NCBI GenBank assembly: GCA_011800155.1
Contig: CM022375.1
Location: 2,170,001-2,234,000 of the forward strand
Reading direction: 5' to 3'
From: Flammulina velutipes
Lineage: Eukaryota; Basidiomycota; Agaricomycetes; Agaricales; Physalacriaceae
Length of the DNA: 64,000 bases
Both the position numbers and the translations under genes were made by a program. How positions within the stretch are numbered: the stretch's first letter is position 1; each line of letters starts with the position of its first letter. Below are positions 32,556 to 44,879 of the stretch, one piece after another. Under the pieces are notes generated by a model. That model saw only the letters and a program-made list of their open reading frames with translations, ran no database searches and was not told where the DNA came from.

Positions 32556-34548
32556 GACTGACGGGGGCACGGGCGATGCCTGTGCTTAAAGAGAAATTAA
32601 ACAAAATTAAAATAAAATAAAAAGAAGGGAAAGAAAAGAAAAGAAAGGAAATAGATAGAAGATGAGCGCCACTCACTGAAACTTGTTCTGTACGATGCGT
32701 TCAAGGAAACGAGCCACACGCGATGTGCCAGCACGGTCCGAAGATGTGATCGATGATCAGTGCCGGTGACAAGCCGCGCGGTAGCAGCTAGAATTTTAGC
32801 TGCTTGAGGAGCTCTCCAATGCGTTCGATTTTTTTATTCTGGGTTTTATGCATATATACCTACATGAGATAAATCATACAAGTAAAACCGCGAAGGAGAA
32901 GAAGAGTGAAAAATCAGTCATCTATCCGGCCATTTCCGCTGCTATCCACTATCTAGCGGAGTTTGAAATATCTCAGTGAGGCGCATCAGTTCTCGCGCAC
33001 GACGCATTGCATCAGTAGCATGGCCACTATGTGTCCCTTTGAAGAGGTTCCATTTCAATTGCTAATAATTGACACAAATTCTGCCTTCACGTTAGACTTT
33101 TTAAGACTTTTGAATGAGAAGAAGCAAAGCTGCTAAAATTTGGCCAAGTTGCCCATTGACAATGGCTTTTAGGCTAGAATAAATTTGAAATGTCTAGTTG
33201 ACTTTGGTTATACTGTACATGCCCATTTGCGGCCTCATTTCTAACTCACAATGCATATCGTAGATCGTCGCGCCACATAACGGACCACGGCAGTCTCCTT
33301 CCCCATATGGTGCGCATTGAAACTCCGCTTGATAGCAGCTAGCTGCTATCAAAAGCACAGGCATCGCCCTTGACCCGACTGACGAACGAAACGTTCGTTC
33401 TCGCTCGTAGATGAGCCGGTAGGTCCCGTTTATAGTAGGTTTTCTCCCCCGGAGCCAAAAAACGGGCGTTTGACGCTCTAAAACGATGATTATCAGTCGT
33501 ACTACCAGGAAAGATCTGTGGCGCACAGTAATCGGGTGAACATGGACAAATGAGTTTTAGTTATATATGCCGAGTCCATGCCTATGTGCATTGCTGCATG
33601 CCCCACTAAGGCAGCCACGTCCTATATAATCCGAATCAACCCAGAGATTCTGTGTCGAAAAAATTGAATGCTTACTTCTTTCGTCCCAAATCCGGGTAAA
33701 CTGGATGCATATCGAACGACGATGACAGGTATCGCCCGGCGATTGATATTACCTCTATAGCCGTATTTCTGGAACTCTGTTTCTCTGACATCCTTCTCAT
33801 CCTCTCTCGTGTCAACATCGTACTCGAGCTCTATCTCGATCACATCAAGTACTTGCATAGCGAAAACGGCGGAGGACTGAATGGGCCGGGGTAGGTGCTT
33901 CGTGTCGTCGTTATTGTTGGCGGGAATGTCTGTGAGCGACCAGAATGCTCCGCCCAATCCAGCAGCCCTCCCCGCGATGTCTATTTGGGTGAGGAAACCA
34001 AGACAGAACCTCACTATCAACGTTTCCAGGTATTTGACATCGTTACCCCAGCGTACCGATGCACCTTGGATCTTTGCGCTTGCCTGAAACATAGTAAGAG
34101 ACGTGCAATGCAAAAGGGCCCAAGACAAGTACCTCAACTGAATGACGAGCTATTCTGAACGCACCCCATAGGGAATGCTCACCTGGAGAGGCGTGTCAAA
34201 CGCGAAGCCATTCAACAAGAAATGTGACAGACCTATGGCTCTAACTAGCCCTCGCATGTGGTTACTATCCGAGAGATAGACCGCTCTGCGGTCTTCATCC
34301 CATCCTCTCCATTTGTTGCGATGAGATAACTTGAGTTTACCTGGCTTTAGCTCCTTCTTGTTGAAAAGAAGTGGAAGAATGCAGCACGTTTCCACTGTTT
34401 TGTCGAAGGCGAACTGGAGACGCAATGCTTGATCTTCGGCAGAAAGTGCAGCTAAGGCAGATTTGTCGCGTTCCATGTATACCCCCATTTTCTGGAGTGC
34501 TAAGAGAATGTGGTATTCCGGATCGCCGATCGATGAAGAAATAGGCAT
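32531..34548 (-). pseudogene. MYND-finger gene, broken copy (copy I)
   Basis: Colinear with the first four exons of the intact paralogue at 34801-36960: start MPISSSIGDPEYHILLALQ, then RWGNDVKYLETLIVRFCLG, YASSLPGFGTKE, then YITKTHLSMFTRLL and KRDLPAHLRARTNVSFVS. Three lesions are visible. One base is missing in the first exon near 34165-34185 relative to the paralogue, shifting the frame to a TAG. The fourth exon is interrupted by the 813 base hAT-like element at 33376/33377. The whole MYND finger half is absent beyond about 32531. Splice sites are otherwise conserved, so it decayed from a functional gene. Confidence 0.85.
32564..33376. mobile_element. hAT-like non-autonomous DNA transposon, 813 bases
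   Basis: Inverted termini of 24 bases with 22 matches: GGGGCACGGGCGATGCCTGT at the left (full repeat 32564-32587) against the reverse complement of 33353-33376. The element is bracketed by a perfect 8 base direct repeat, GACTGACG, at 32556-32563 and 33377-33384. Removing it and one repeat rejoins the MYND exon as in the paralogue. An 8 base target duplication is typical of hAT elements. A 20 base perfect palindrome GATAGCAGCTAGCTGCTATC (33331-33350) lies near the right end, with a looser one near 32786-32812. No transposase is encoded. Confidence 0.85.
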
Positions 34549-34800
34549 TGTGAAAGCTGTCCGAAAGAGCGCAACTAGTCACTAGTCAAGGTCGAGAAGA
34601 GAAACAACAACGACCTCGTGTGATCATTGACCGGTCGATGCCGGTGTCGACCATCGTTCCAGGCCGATTCATTTATGGATTGGTAGAGTCTTCATATCTT
34701 TGACAACATGATCGCCATGTACAAGTTCTACTTGATTGGAATAGTTAGATGGTATTCACGATGCTCAAGTGGCGTCCTGGACAGTACGTTGAGATCATGT

Positions 34801-36960
34801 TCACCAGCCCAATTCCTGGTCAGGAAGGTCCTCAAGGTCAATCTCGAGGCAATCACCCCGCCGTACTGCCCAAAAGTAGAAGACCTGTGTCTAACAAAGA
34901 AATCAATACAAAAATACTTCGCAGGGTTGATATTTACCTTATCACGTGGCGCAGAATGCTTGCGTATGATGTTCACAATCATGTCAAAGACCTCCGAGTT
35001 ATCCTCAGACATGCCTTCCATGTCCAAGCCCACAGGAAGGATCATTGTCCCAGAGCCAACGACGCCTGTCTGACGCTGCAAGAGCGGACCCACACTTTGT
35101 GCGTGATCGACGAAATGTATCACACTAGTTGTTCTCATTAGAAAGGTAAGAGTGGACATAAAGACAAGACGACCAACTTCATCATCATATGCAGCATTGC
35201 GTCCTGCGTCGAATCCAAAGTCTTGGATGCATCAGAGTGACGCTCACTCTCCGAAACCCCGAACATGCTCTCAACATGTCCAGCCCAGCGCGCGCGGAGC
35301 AAGAATCGTTCATTTGATCCGTAAATCGTCTTCGGACACCTTGCATTTGACGAGCTCTTGCTCTCTGGTTTGATACGGTCGATGGGGTTGATGTATATAC
35401 AAAAGGATTTCTCGTCGGATGTCGAAGAGAGCGGAGGTCCTCCATGTGCTAAGGTTATCAGAATTTTCGAGGGTGTGTTTTTGTTTACCGTCCGCCGTTT
35501 GCTGGAGAGCTTGCACTCGGACTTGTGTTTCTTATTCCAGTCTTGCTTCTGGTGCTCCGGAGAACAGTACGCAACACCTATTATGCGTATAGAGATTAGA
35601 CAAAGGGTCGAATTATACACTAAGGACTGTGTGGACGTACCGCAACAAGAACTACAATACGAGAGCTTGACACCCGCTGAGGCATCTTGCTCCTTCCCGC
35701 ATAGTGCGCATGACAGTAAGTGCTTCCCGCCGACTTCAATTCGGTCCGCCACTGCCGAAGAAGGGCAAAAGATTGGACTGATGAATGACACAGTCGTCTT
35801 TGCTCGTAGATGAGCCGGCAGGTCTCGTTTATAATGATTCTGCTCCCCCGGAGGCAACAAACGGGCGTTCGACACTCTGATATGACAATCATCAGTATGT
35901 GTTTGCAGAGCGAACGAACTGAGACATACAGCAGCCTAGTGAACATAGAAAGGTGGGTTTTGGTGATGTAAGACGAGCCGGGATCTGGCCGCTTCATTCT
36001 TGCATAACTCACAAGGGAAGTCACGTCCTGTAGAAATCGGATTATCATCAGTTCATTGAACGGAGGAACAGACTAAGTATTAGGCGTGCGCTCACATCTT
36101 TAGTCCCGAATCCCGGCAAACTGGACGCATATCGAACAACGATGACAGGCATTGCCCGCCGGTTGGCGTTGCCATTGTATCCATGCATCTGGAACTCTGG
36201 TTCTTTGACACACTTTTCATCCTCTCTGGTGTCAATATCGCAGTCAAGCTCCACTTCAATCACGTCCAGCGACTGTAAGGCAAAAACAGCAGAGGATTGA
36301 GGAGGTGGAGGGAGGTGCATCGTGTCCCCATTGTTATATGCAGGAATGTCTGTCAGTGACCAGTAGCACCCATTCAAACCAGCAGCCCTGCCGCTAATGT
36401 CTATGTGGATAGCGGGGGTGAGACAGAACCTCATGATTAACGTTTCCAATGCTTTAACGTCATCTCCCCAACGCACCGATGCGCCTTGTATCTTTGCGCT
36501 TGCCTGAGATGCGGTATGAGATGGGTTGAAAGATTATCTATCCAGATGATACCTCCACTGAATAACGAGCAATTCTGAAAGGCCCCCACAATGAATGGTC
36601 GCCTTGAAAGAGCACGTTAGACCTTGAGGGACTCGTTGAGAAAATTGACGGACCTATTGCTTTGACCGAGCCTCGAAATCTATCGGTGTCCGAGAGATAG
36701 GTCGCCCGGCGACTCTCGTCCCATCCTGCCCATTTCTTGCGATGGGATAACTTGAGTTTACCCGGCCGTAGTTCCTTTTTGTTGAAAAGGAGTGGAAGAA
36801 TACAGCATATTTCTACCGCTTTGTCAAAGGCGGACTGAAGACGCGTTGCCTGATCTTTTGCAGACAGGGCGGCTAATGCAGTTTTGTCACGTTCCATATA
36901 GATCCCCATTTTTTGGAGCGCTAAGATGATGTGGTATTCTGGATCGTCAACAGAAGACAT
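34801..36960 (-). CDS. MYND zinc-finger protein (intact copy II)
   Basis: Seven exons: 36960-36553, 36503-36096, 36027-35930, 35876-35641, 35577-35178, 35124-34938 and 34890-34801; 608 residues with phases consistent throughout. The N-terminal 300 residues (PEYHIILALQKMGIYMERDK, LLFNKKELRPGKLKLSHRKK, RYASSLPGFGTKD) have no domain I can name. The MYND finger follows at about residues 350-395: CALCGKEQ, YCSSCC, YCSPEHQKQDW and HKSEC supply the usual zinc ligands. The end is conserved in copy III (FYFWAVRRGDCLEIDLEDLP). MYND fingers mediate protein contacts, often in transcriptional regulation. Joining exons 3 and 4 is supported by parallel conservation in copy I. The gene is the only complete member of three in the window. 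Confidence 0.85.
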
Positions 36961-37351
36961 TGTCAGATGGAGGTCAAGAAGAGAGCAGAGGAATCGTGAC
37001 CGTGATTGATGAGCACGACTATAGCGTGGCTACTCGGCCAATGCCGTGACCTACAGAAAAGTATTATTTCCTAAGAAAATGCGTGTCGTCGTCTCATCCC
37101 CAATTACAATAACTCATTCTGTACAAGAACAGAATCGCCCTGCACTAAGTCAAGGCGGTGTAGTAATGGACTTCGAAACGCTCTGGGTGAGGGAGGTCGA
37201 TGAATCTACTAGACTCTAAGGACGTTTCACGCCTTCTCTGACTTGTTTCCGCTGACGCTCGGTGCAATCTTTGTGAGCTGCCGGGTTTCTTTTTATCTAG
37301 TTCGTCATGAAAGGGAGATTCAAGGTTTTGAGATACGTCCTCCCACTACCT
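36961..37351. other. Intergenic, promoter side of MYND gene
   Basis: No convincing gene. The plus-strand frame starting at 37307 overlaps the coding HNH exon and is a shadow. Confidence 0.4.
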
Positions 37352-38600
37352 TCACTCGTTACCCTCACCCTCACATCCATCGTCGTCGTGCCGACTCGAT
37401 ATAATTCTTTCCGACAACATTTGGCGCATGATGTCCGCTCCCAGTGGTGTTTGCCACCTTTCATCGCTGAACGGCACCTGTTCATCTTCATCTCCGGAAT
37501 CAAGCAGGTCCATTGTGTAAAAAATCTTCTGTGGAGGATAGTCTATGGTGATGTCACAGTCCATAGCGCAGTGGCGAAGTGTGTATCTGCAATGTTTGCG
37601 AAGGAACTCGTCGTCTACGATATTGGGAGGGAAGTGACTCGGGAGGAGTGCCGCAACGTTGGGTTCGATCTCCCGAAAGATTACAATTTGTCGATCATTC
37701 TATGGAGAAATGAGCACGAGTATGAGGAGAGCCGAAGGTACCACTCACCAAGGTGTCCACTGCAAACTTGTTGTGTTCGAACAAATCGGCTAAAGTACGG
37801 TTCATGCAGACGATATTCTGGGAAGTGACAAAGTGTTCCCACTCGTATTCATCTTCCATCGTAGGATGAAGTACTCCGTACTCGGCCCAGAATAATCATT
37901 CAGGACAAAACAAACGGCAAAAGCAGTTATGAACTTACCACATGAGCGGCACCTGGACGGTAGATCCATTTCAAGATCACGTCCTCTCGCGATTTGCTGA
38001 GAACACAGCGACCAGAGTCCCTTTCTAGGACGGCCTTCTCAATATCTGAGGGGATGCGGTCCTAAGGACTATTAGAATTGGTCTGCGAAAGCAAAACACG
38101 TAATTACCCGCTTATCAGAATACACATCCATGCCTCGGACCGAATGCTTACTGAGATCTCCCAGCGTTGTTTCCAGTGGAGAGCTGGTCGCGATGAGCTG
38201 AGGAAGCCTCAGGGAATATTCGTTGTCTAGATTTGGGCAAGTCCATAAACACATATTATACTGTCATAGAATGACACTTACCAAGCCAGTACCAGCCGTA
38301 GTCGCCCGGAGGTAGTGGTTCAGAAGAGCATTTGTCGAAAAAAGGACCAGAGCGTTCAATGGCATATGCCAGGACATCGTAATGCGCCACATTGACTGGT
38401 GAGATGGCAAAGTCATCGGATGCCACTGCACCATATGGGGTCGATATGGTAGACCAACGGTGAATATCAGCTGGGCTAACACGAGCGAGGCGATTATTGA
38501 ACGCTAATAGATTAAGTGTGAGTAGCGAATGAGTCAAGTTCCAGAAATTTCTGACCAAGAAGGAGAGTCGACGGAGAGTCGTTTCGGAAGAATGAAGCAT
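37352..38600 (-). CDS. HNH-nuclease-domain protein
   Basis: Five exons: 38600-38282, 38226-38108, 38061-37939, 37880-37749 and 37699-37352; 346 residues, phases consistent. The N-terminal part (FNNRLARVSPADIHRWSTIS, YDVLAYAIERSG) and middle VRGMDVYSDKRDRIPSDIEKA lead into VLERDSGRCVLSKS, the first Cys-bearing strand of the HNH region as found in many Agaricomycete proteins. VILKWIYRP, NIVCMNRTLADLFEHNKFAVD and NDRQIVIF follow, the usual second half. The tail is acidic (SGDEDEQ) and ends DDDGCEGEGNE. The canonical histidine pair is not obvious, so nuclease activity is uncertain. The ATG at 38600 lies at the edge of the repeat that starts near 38606, so the true N-terminus could have been replaced; an intron within the first 60 codons is also possible. 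Confidence 0.75.
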
Positions 38601-38605
38601 ACCAA

Positions 38606-41600
38606 CGGCAGATGCCGGTCAATGTTCTCCATGTACGGTCACCAATGCACCCGCTCCAGTCTCCCATCCCAGCAACACCGGGTCTCCTAAGCATCCCCGC
38701 GTATTGTACAGCCAGTCTTCGGAGACGCCCTCTCATGCGCGAGTGCTTCCAGGGAACCCTATTCGTGAACACCATTACCTGATCAGAGGCGGCTGGTCGA
38801 TTCGGAGGCTGAGGAGGATCTGCGAGGACGAACGGAGTCATTCTCCACCAACCAGATCGCAATGGACGCATCTACAGCAAGAATTCCAGGCTTAGACGTC
38901 CTCGCCCCGTCGCGTCACCTAGAAACCTTCCAATCCCATTCTCCATTTCACCTCGCACCGAAAGTCAAGACCTTCCTCCGATCTTATTCAACACTGCCCC
39001 ATCCAAGATTCGCGTTCCACCGCCAGGATCTCCGAGCTCGAGGCCAAATCGTAACAAGACTAAGGGTGGGGCGATCGAGGACTACAGACACATTGTGGAG
39101 AAATTGTGCACGTTTGAGAATATGGATCTAGGACTTGACTCTGATGCTCTTTCCCATCTCAGCAACACCGGGTGTCCTAAGCATCCCCGAGTCTTGGACG
39201 GCCAGTCTTTGGAGACACCCATCGTTGCGGGAGCCCCATGCGCGAACACCATCAGCGCCTGCTCGACCCGGAGGCTGAGGAGGATCTGTACCTGCGAGGA
39301 CAAACCACGATGAAGCATCGACGGCGAGGCAAGAAGAAAGCGCTTCATTCACGCTCAGACGAGAAAATTAAATTCTCAAAGGTCGACCATCGTCCTCGTT
39401 CAGATTTCAAAACTCCCCATCGCGTCACCCGAAACCTTCCAATCCCATCAACCTCCATTTCAACTCGCACCGAACGTGTAAAGACAAGTGTCTCCGTCCC
39501 TCATTCAACACCTCCACGACACCGATCCAGTCGACGAAGGGTAGACAGACTATCTACACGAGCGGGAGAAAATGTGGTTATTCGGGGAAGCGACTATCGA
39601 CATCTCCCTATTGTTCCCTACGCTCCCTACACCCACGAAAGCTCATCCCTGCATCGTCCCGGGCACACCATGAAGATGAAGGTGGACCGTCAAGCTTCAA
39701 GGCCAAAGCGCTTAGGAGACCCGTTCCTAGCTCTCGCGAAGTTTCATGCGTCAGGGATGTTGCAGCCTTCGGAGATGCACGCACGAGTTCGCGAGTGCTT
39801 CCACCTGATCAGAGGCGCCTGGCTGAGGAGGATCTGTGCGTCCTCGCAGTGAGGACGACGGGAGTCATTAGATCGCAATGGACGCATCTACAGCCAGAGT
39901 TCCAGGACTCAAACAAGGTTCATTCACGCTCAGACGAGAAAACCGAATTATCAATCTCCCACTCTGTTTAGACGACCTCACCCCGTCGCGTCACCCACCT
40001 CAAAGTCGAAACCTTCCAAATTTCAACACGCACCGAGCCATTCAACCCATCCAAGATTCGCATTCTATCACGCTCGTCGCAAGAAAGAGAGGCTGGAGGA
40101 AGAGAATGTGGTTGTTCCGGGGAACGTTTGAGAATATGGCTCTTTACCAGTCCCCCCGCCCCGCCCCGCACAAATCCCGAACCACGGAAGAGTGTTGGAC
40201 TTTCTTCTTCCTTCTTCCAGCCCTCTTCGTGTGGACAAGGCGGGGGAGGATCTGTGCGTAATCATTCTCCACTAACCAGATCGCAATGGAAAGAGCAAGC
40301 GCCAGACGCACACTCGAGTTTCCATCGCCATGCCTGGATCTGTACCTAAGCATCAATCTCCCACTCTCTCCCCCGCATTCCCCATTTCGAACATGAGTCA
40401 AGATCTCATTCAACACCGATCCAGTCGAGAGGGACTAGGGAAATGTCGTTGTTCGGGGTACGTACATTTGAGAATATGGATTTAGGACCTGATTCTGACG
40501 CCCACCCCCCTTTCAGTGTGATATTTCAAGGATCCCGCGAGAGCTCATCGTCCCCGATCTATACCCCTCCTTGTTTCGTCGATACACATACCCCCGGCCA
40601 TGAAAGCGAAGGATGAAGCTGGGGGACATACAAAGTGTCTCGCGTCCTGGAGAGCTATCTCTACAAATCCCGACCCACGAAACCCCTTTTTTTCCCGCTT
40701 CGCAATCCAGGACGGCGCTGGGGGTGTTGGACCTCCCGCGTAGGGTCGACTTTTCCGGACATTCGGGAACCAGATGGTGCACTCTGAATTTCCAGTTCCA
40801 AGTACTCATCATCGGGGCACCGCTCTTCTCTGCAACCCGCATATCCTTCCGGCCATTCCAACTCGCACCGAGCTTCCTCCGATCTCCCCAACGTTCCATC
40901 TCCGAGGCCGACACGATCATGTGGAGGGAGGACTACAGATTGCGCGGCGTCACCCAGCACGGACAATACGGAGAGTGTGTGAATGCGCGGACGCCAACGA
41001 GTCCTTCTCCACCGTCCCTGCGAATACCAACGTTTCTCTCCCCGCGGGGTGGTGGCTTCCGACGCTCCAAGGACGCGATTCATCCAAGACCAGCGCAGCA
41101 GGCGAGATTAACTTTTCCGTGGTCGACACATCACTCCCGCCCATCAAGCTCGCCGTCGCCTGCTTCATTCAAGCCCTGGAACTCCAACGCCTTCGAATCT
41201 GCAAATCTGTCCGACAAGACCTCTCCACTCTCCAAGACGCATCGATTTTAAAAATCTCGTCGCCTTCCTCACTTCACACGTCAACCGCAAGAAATGCATA
41301 CTGGAAACGTGGTTACATTTCCCCTCCTACTGACTCTAGCCGGGGACGTTTCCACTCTACGTTTGTGATTCCTCCGTCGAGAGTTCTTCCTCTATTCAAT
41401 AAACGAATCTCGTCGAGCCTGAACTTTTCGCGACGTCGAAGCCTGTCCTCCCGCCGCGATGTGGATGAACGCTGCGATGATCTCCAACCTATTCTGAACG
41501 TCGCGTGGTTTGGATGGGGGCTGATGTACTTTATTGACATTGGGACGCTGGATTTCACTTATACTAGGTAGAACTTTTCACACATTCGACGCCTCTTTAA
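38606..41600 (+). repeat. Gene-poor low-copy repeat block, inverted arm 1
   Basis: Made of diverged tandem units. Recurrent words include CGTCACCCGAAACCTTCCAA, GATCGCAATGGACGCATCTA (38858, 39874, and a shorter form near 40280), TTTGAGAATATGG (39113, 40126, 40468) and AGGATCTGTGCGT. The first part, CGGCAGATGCCGGTCAATG at 38606 followed by CCCGCTCCAGTCTCCCATCC, is the inverse of 45880-45963. Long frames here (up to 265 codons at 40774) change between units and are not conserved, so I call no gene. Confidence 0.7.
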
Positions 41601-44600
41601 ATCCACCCACTGGGTTCAGATTTATTCTATGAAGTGAGTTGAATGGTTGGTGTTTATTGACGAGGTATGTACATAACGAGACCACCGCGTCTCGGGACAT
41701 ACAAAGTGTTTTTGCGTCTTCAAGTTGGAGAGTACAAATCCCAGGCCCTTTTTTTCCCGCTTCCCAATCCAGGACGGCGCTGGGAATCACACGGGGGAAC
41801 GGGGAGTGGTTTTACGAGCGATTCACGATGTATTGGACCTCCCGCATCTGCTCTGCTCTTTGAGGAATAGATGGAGAGCATTCCGTTCCGATGATAGGGA
41901 TGCTCTGCACCTCACGCTGGGTCTACTTTTCCGGACACATACTATCAGGTTGTGTATGAGCTTGTGGGCACGGAATACCTTCAAGGGACGCGGGAGGATT
42001 TGAGGTGGGAAGTTCGGGAACCACTTGCGCATACCTTGTCCGCGGTATGTTCTCGTTGACGGGGACGAAGGTGTACTCTATCGTCATTGGGATTGCTGGC
42101 TTATATTACATGGATGTAGTTTACTGTATATGTACTGATTCCCGAATTATTTTCATGTTGGGACTTTTTCAAACGACGTGCGAAGACGATGACGTGAATA
42201 GAGGGTCCACCCTCCGAGCGGTGACACATCCCCGTCCACGACAACGGCAAGCGTAGAGAGAGAGAGAATGACGGGACAATGCAGGAGGCCGCGTCCCCTT
42301 CTACACCATCCCTGCGACCACCCGCAACGACGGCGGCGCGACATAGAAAGTTGCGACGAGAACCACTCGGGGATGGTGGACGGAGATGAGGTAACGGGCA
42401 CCGGAGATGGTGAATGGAGGTCTATGTATCTTTAGTCTGCTGTGAAGGGAAGAAGACATGTACTGGATTGAAGAGGCAGGTGGTCGAGAGGTAGAGAGCG
42501 GGTATGCGAAAGTTGAAATGTTGGGGAGAAGGGGGATGGGCGAGAGGTTGGTTAGGTAGTGGGCCGCGAATAATTCGTAGGGAGGCAACGAGATATCCTG
42601 GGTTCGGATGGGGTGTCGGGGTGGAGGCGCGGTGTTATGGGGCGGTGGTTACGGTTTGGCCAGGGGACGGTGAACGAGAGAGGGGGGTGTATGCGTTGAG
42701 ATGGCCGAGAGGTTCTGGAGGCTTCGGATCCATGAGGCGACGGCGAGTGATCTGCCTGAGGACGACGGACGAGATGGAGGTCTGGTCATCCTGTCTATGG
42801 TGTCCCGTAATGATGGCAGAAGCTGAGTCTCAACCATAGGGAGGTTGATAATTTGACTTTCTCGCCTGGTACGCTGGTCTTGGAGGACATGAGAGTGAAC
42901 CGCTTGCTCCTTGTTTCGACAGCTTGAGCATCCTGGAAGGCGATACGTGCCGAGAGCTCTCGCTGTCGAGCGTCCGTTGCGATCTAGAGGGTACTGGAAG
43001 CTGCAGCGTAGTGAGACGGGGGAAGAAACGTTGGTGGTCGTGGGGATGGCGGAAATGGACTGGTTGGCGTGTGCGCGGCTGCGGATGGTGTTGGCGTACG
43101 CCGCCTTGCTTGGGATTTCGTCGTCATTGGCCTCTCTCCGTCATCGGCTGTTCTCCTCTGGCTTGTCTCAACCTCCCACGCATGCTCTCTCCACGCGCCG
43201 CCTTGCTGTGGGATCTGGGACGTGGGAGATTGGAGCGGGCGCGTACCGCCAGATGCAGGGGGAAGAATGGTTGGTCGCGGATTCGTGGACTCGCTCGTCG
43301 TCGGGGTACGGATGACGCGTCTCTTGAGAGGGGACACTTGAGAGGGGGACGGGGAGGGCGGAGCGGGTGATCGCGCATGGTTTCGCGTTAGCGCTGAACT
43401 TCGACCTTGATCTCGCCTGATACAGCGGCAGTCTTCGTCCTCGTCATCCTCTCTCCTCCCACTCCTCTGGCTTCACTCAACCTCCGCCTTGGGGTGTGAA
43501 TGCCATTCCCCGAGAGTGCGCTGGGAGGTTCGAGCATGCGAGATGCTGTGGTATTCGTGCATTGACCGTTCATGGAGAAGCCAGACCGGCATATGCCGAC
43601 GTACGCGAAAATTAAAGTAAACATTATAGATTGGACGTTGAACAGCGGCCATACTTTTATAAAGTAGTAGAACTGAACTTCAGCGTCACAACGGGAATCA
43701 ACATTGGCCCCATCCACCTCGCACCTCCCCATATACGCTCATCCCCCATACCTAACGACAGGAAGTCCTCCAAGGAAGGGGTGTCTAGGAAAACTCTGCG
43801 ATACAGGGATGGATATGTTGCGCCAAAGAGGACATCCATCCTGGGTCCAAAGCGCGAATCATTGTCCGTTCATCCCCCGCCTTACGATCCCAATTGCCTG
43901 TAGCCTGGTCTCAAACATAAATTGTCCTCCTCCGCGGAGAAGTTTCAAGCTGCAAGATTGTTTAGAGGCACCATCCTAGAACCAAAGACGAGGACGGCGA
44001 TGGAATGATAATCTCCTGCCCAGGACAAAACTTGAGTCTGGGACGAGATGAGAGTCCAGCATCGGAGATGTTGATGTCGGTTGGAGGGGAGCCTTGTTGA
44101 AGCGAAGGTCCCAGTGTCCTCTGACTTATCCCGCTTCCAAATCCCATATGCGCAGCGTGAGGGAAGTGAAGCGAGGGGACTGGGAGACGAGAAAGTACAG
44201 CAGCAAGGTGTCGACCGTCAAAGTCGAATGTTTGATGAAGCGAGGTGGGAGTTGCGTTGAAAGTCCAACAGCTCTTGGTTTTTGACTTCGTGGATCTGAT
44301 GTCCATTACGTTTCGGCGGTTTCTGTCCCGCTCTCCATATCTCCAATAGTATGGAGCTGGCAGCGACGACGATGGAATCGGGAAGGCAACGAACACCGAG
44401 GTCAGCGAGTAACGGCTCGGGTCCGCGATCTTGAAGGACGGATTATCCATATCTTTGAACGGGGTTAGAAGATACATAGATGCACAAGAAAGAAACATGA
44501 ACTCACTGTTTTTGGCGGTCATGGGGTCTTGAGGTCTCGAGAAGCTTGGAGGTCTGGCTAGGAATCATTTTCCATCTACGCCTTTCTCCCGATATGCATA

Positions 44601-44879
44601 GATGGAGCAGGGAGGTAGTGCGTTGACAACGAAAAAAGGCGGAGGCGGTTTCTGCGTTCCAGAGCAAACTGCATGGGATCTATATCGCCTGAGCGCTTCT
44701 TGGTCCCGACGTCGGATTATCCATACGTATCTTTGAACGCGTGTACCGTCCATAGGGAAGAAAAGAGCGGATTCGCAGGTCTCCTAAATCTGGACTGAAT
44801 GGGAATGCGTGGTAGGGGAGACGACGATGCAAAGAAAAGAAAAGACTCTTGACGACGATGTTACATGGAATCAACGCAT
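41601..44879. repeat. Centre of the repeat region, no gene
   Basis: Mixed relicts: parts at 42740-42960 resemble 44930-45010 in the same orientation, and 43550-43600 resembles 45915-45963. The stretch 43980-44540 carries cassettes like those near the kinase genes (PSRYSLTSVF at about 44395 on the minus strand, and a GTGAGTTCA donor-like site near 44505). No convincing coding region. Confidence 0.5.

Noticed and set aside
35620..36048. 142-codon minus-strand frame read as a separate gene between the two MYND gene halves
   Set aside because: Parallel conservation in the broken copy I shows that this stretch is two exons plus an intron of one MYND gene.
37307..37828. 173-codon plus-strand frame
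   Set aside because: Antisense shadow of the last two HNH-gene exons, which have consistent splice sites and conserved sequence.
40774..41571. 265-codon plus-strand open frame
   Set aside because: Lies in the low-copy repeat block; related units do not keep the frame, composition is low in domain-like patterns and there is no splice or family support.
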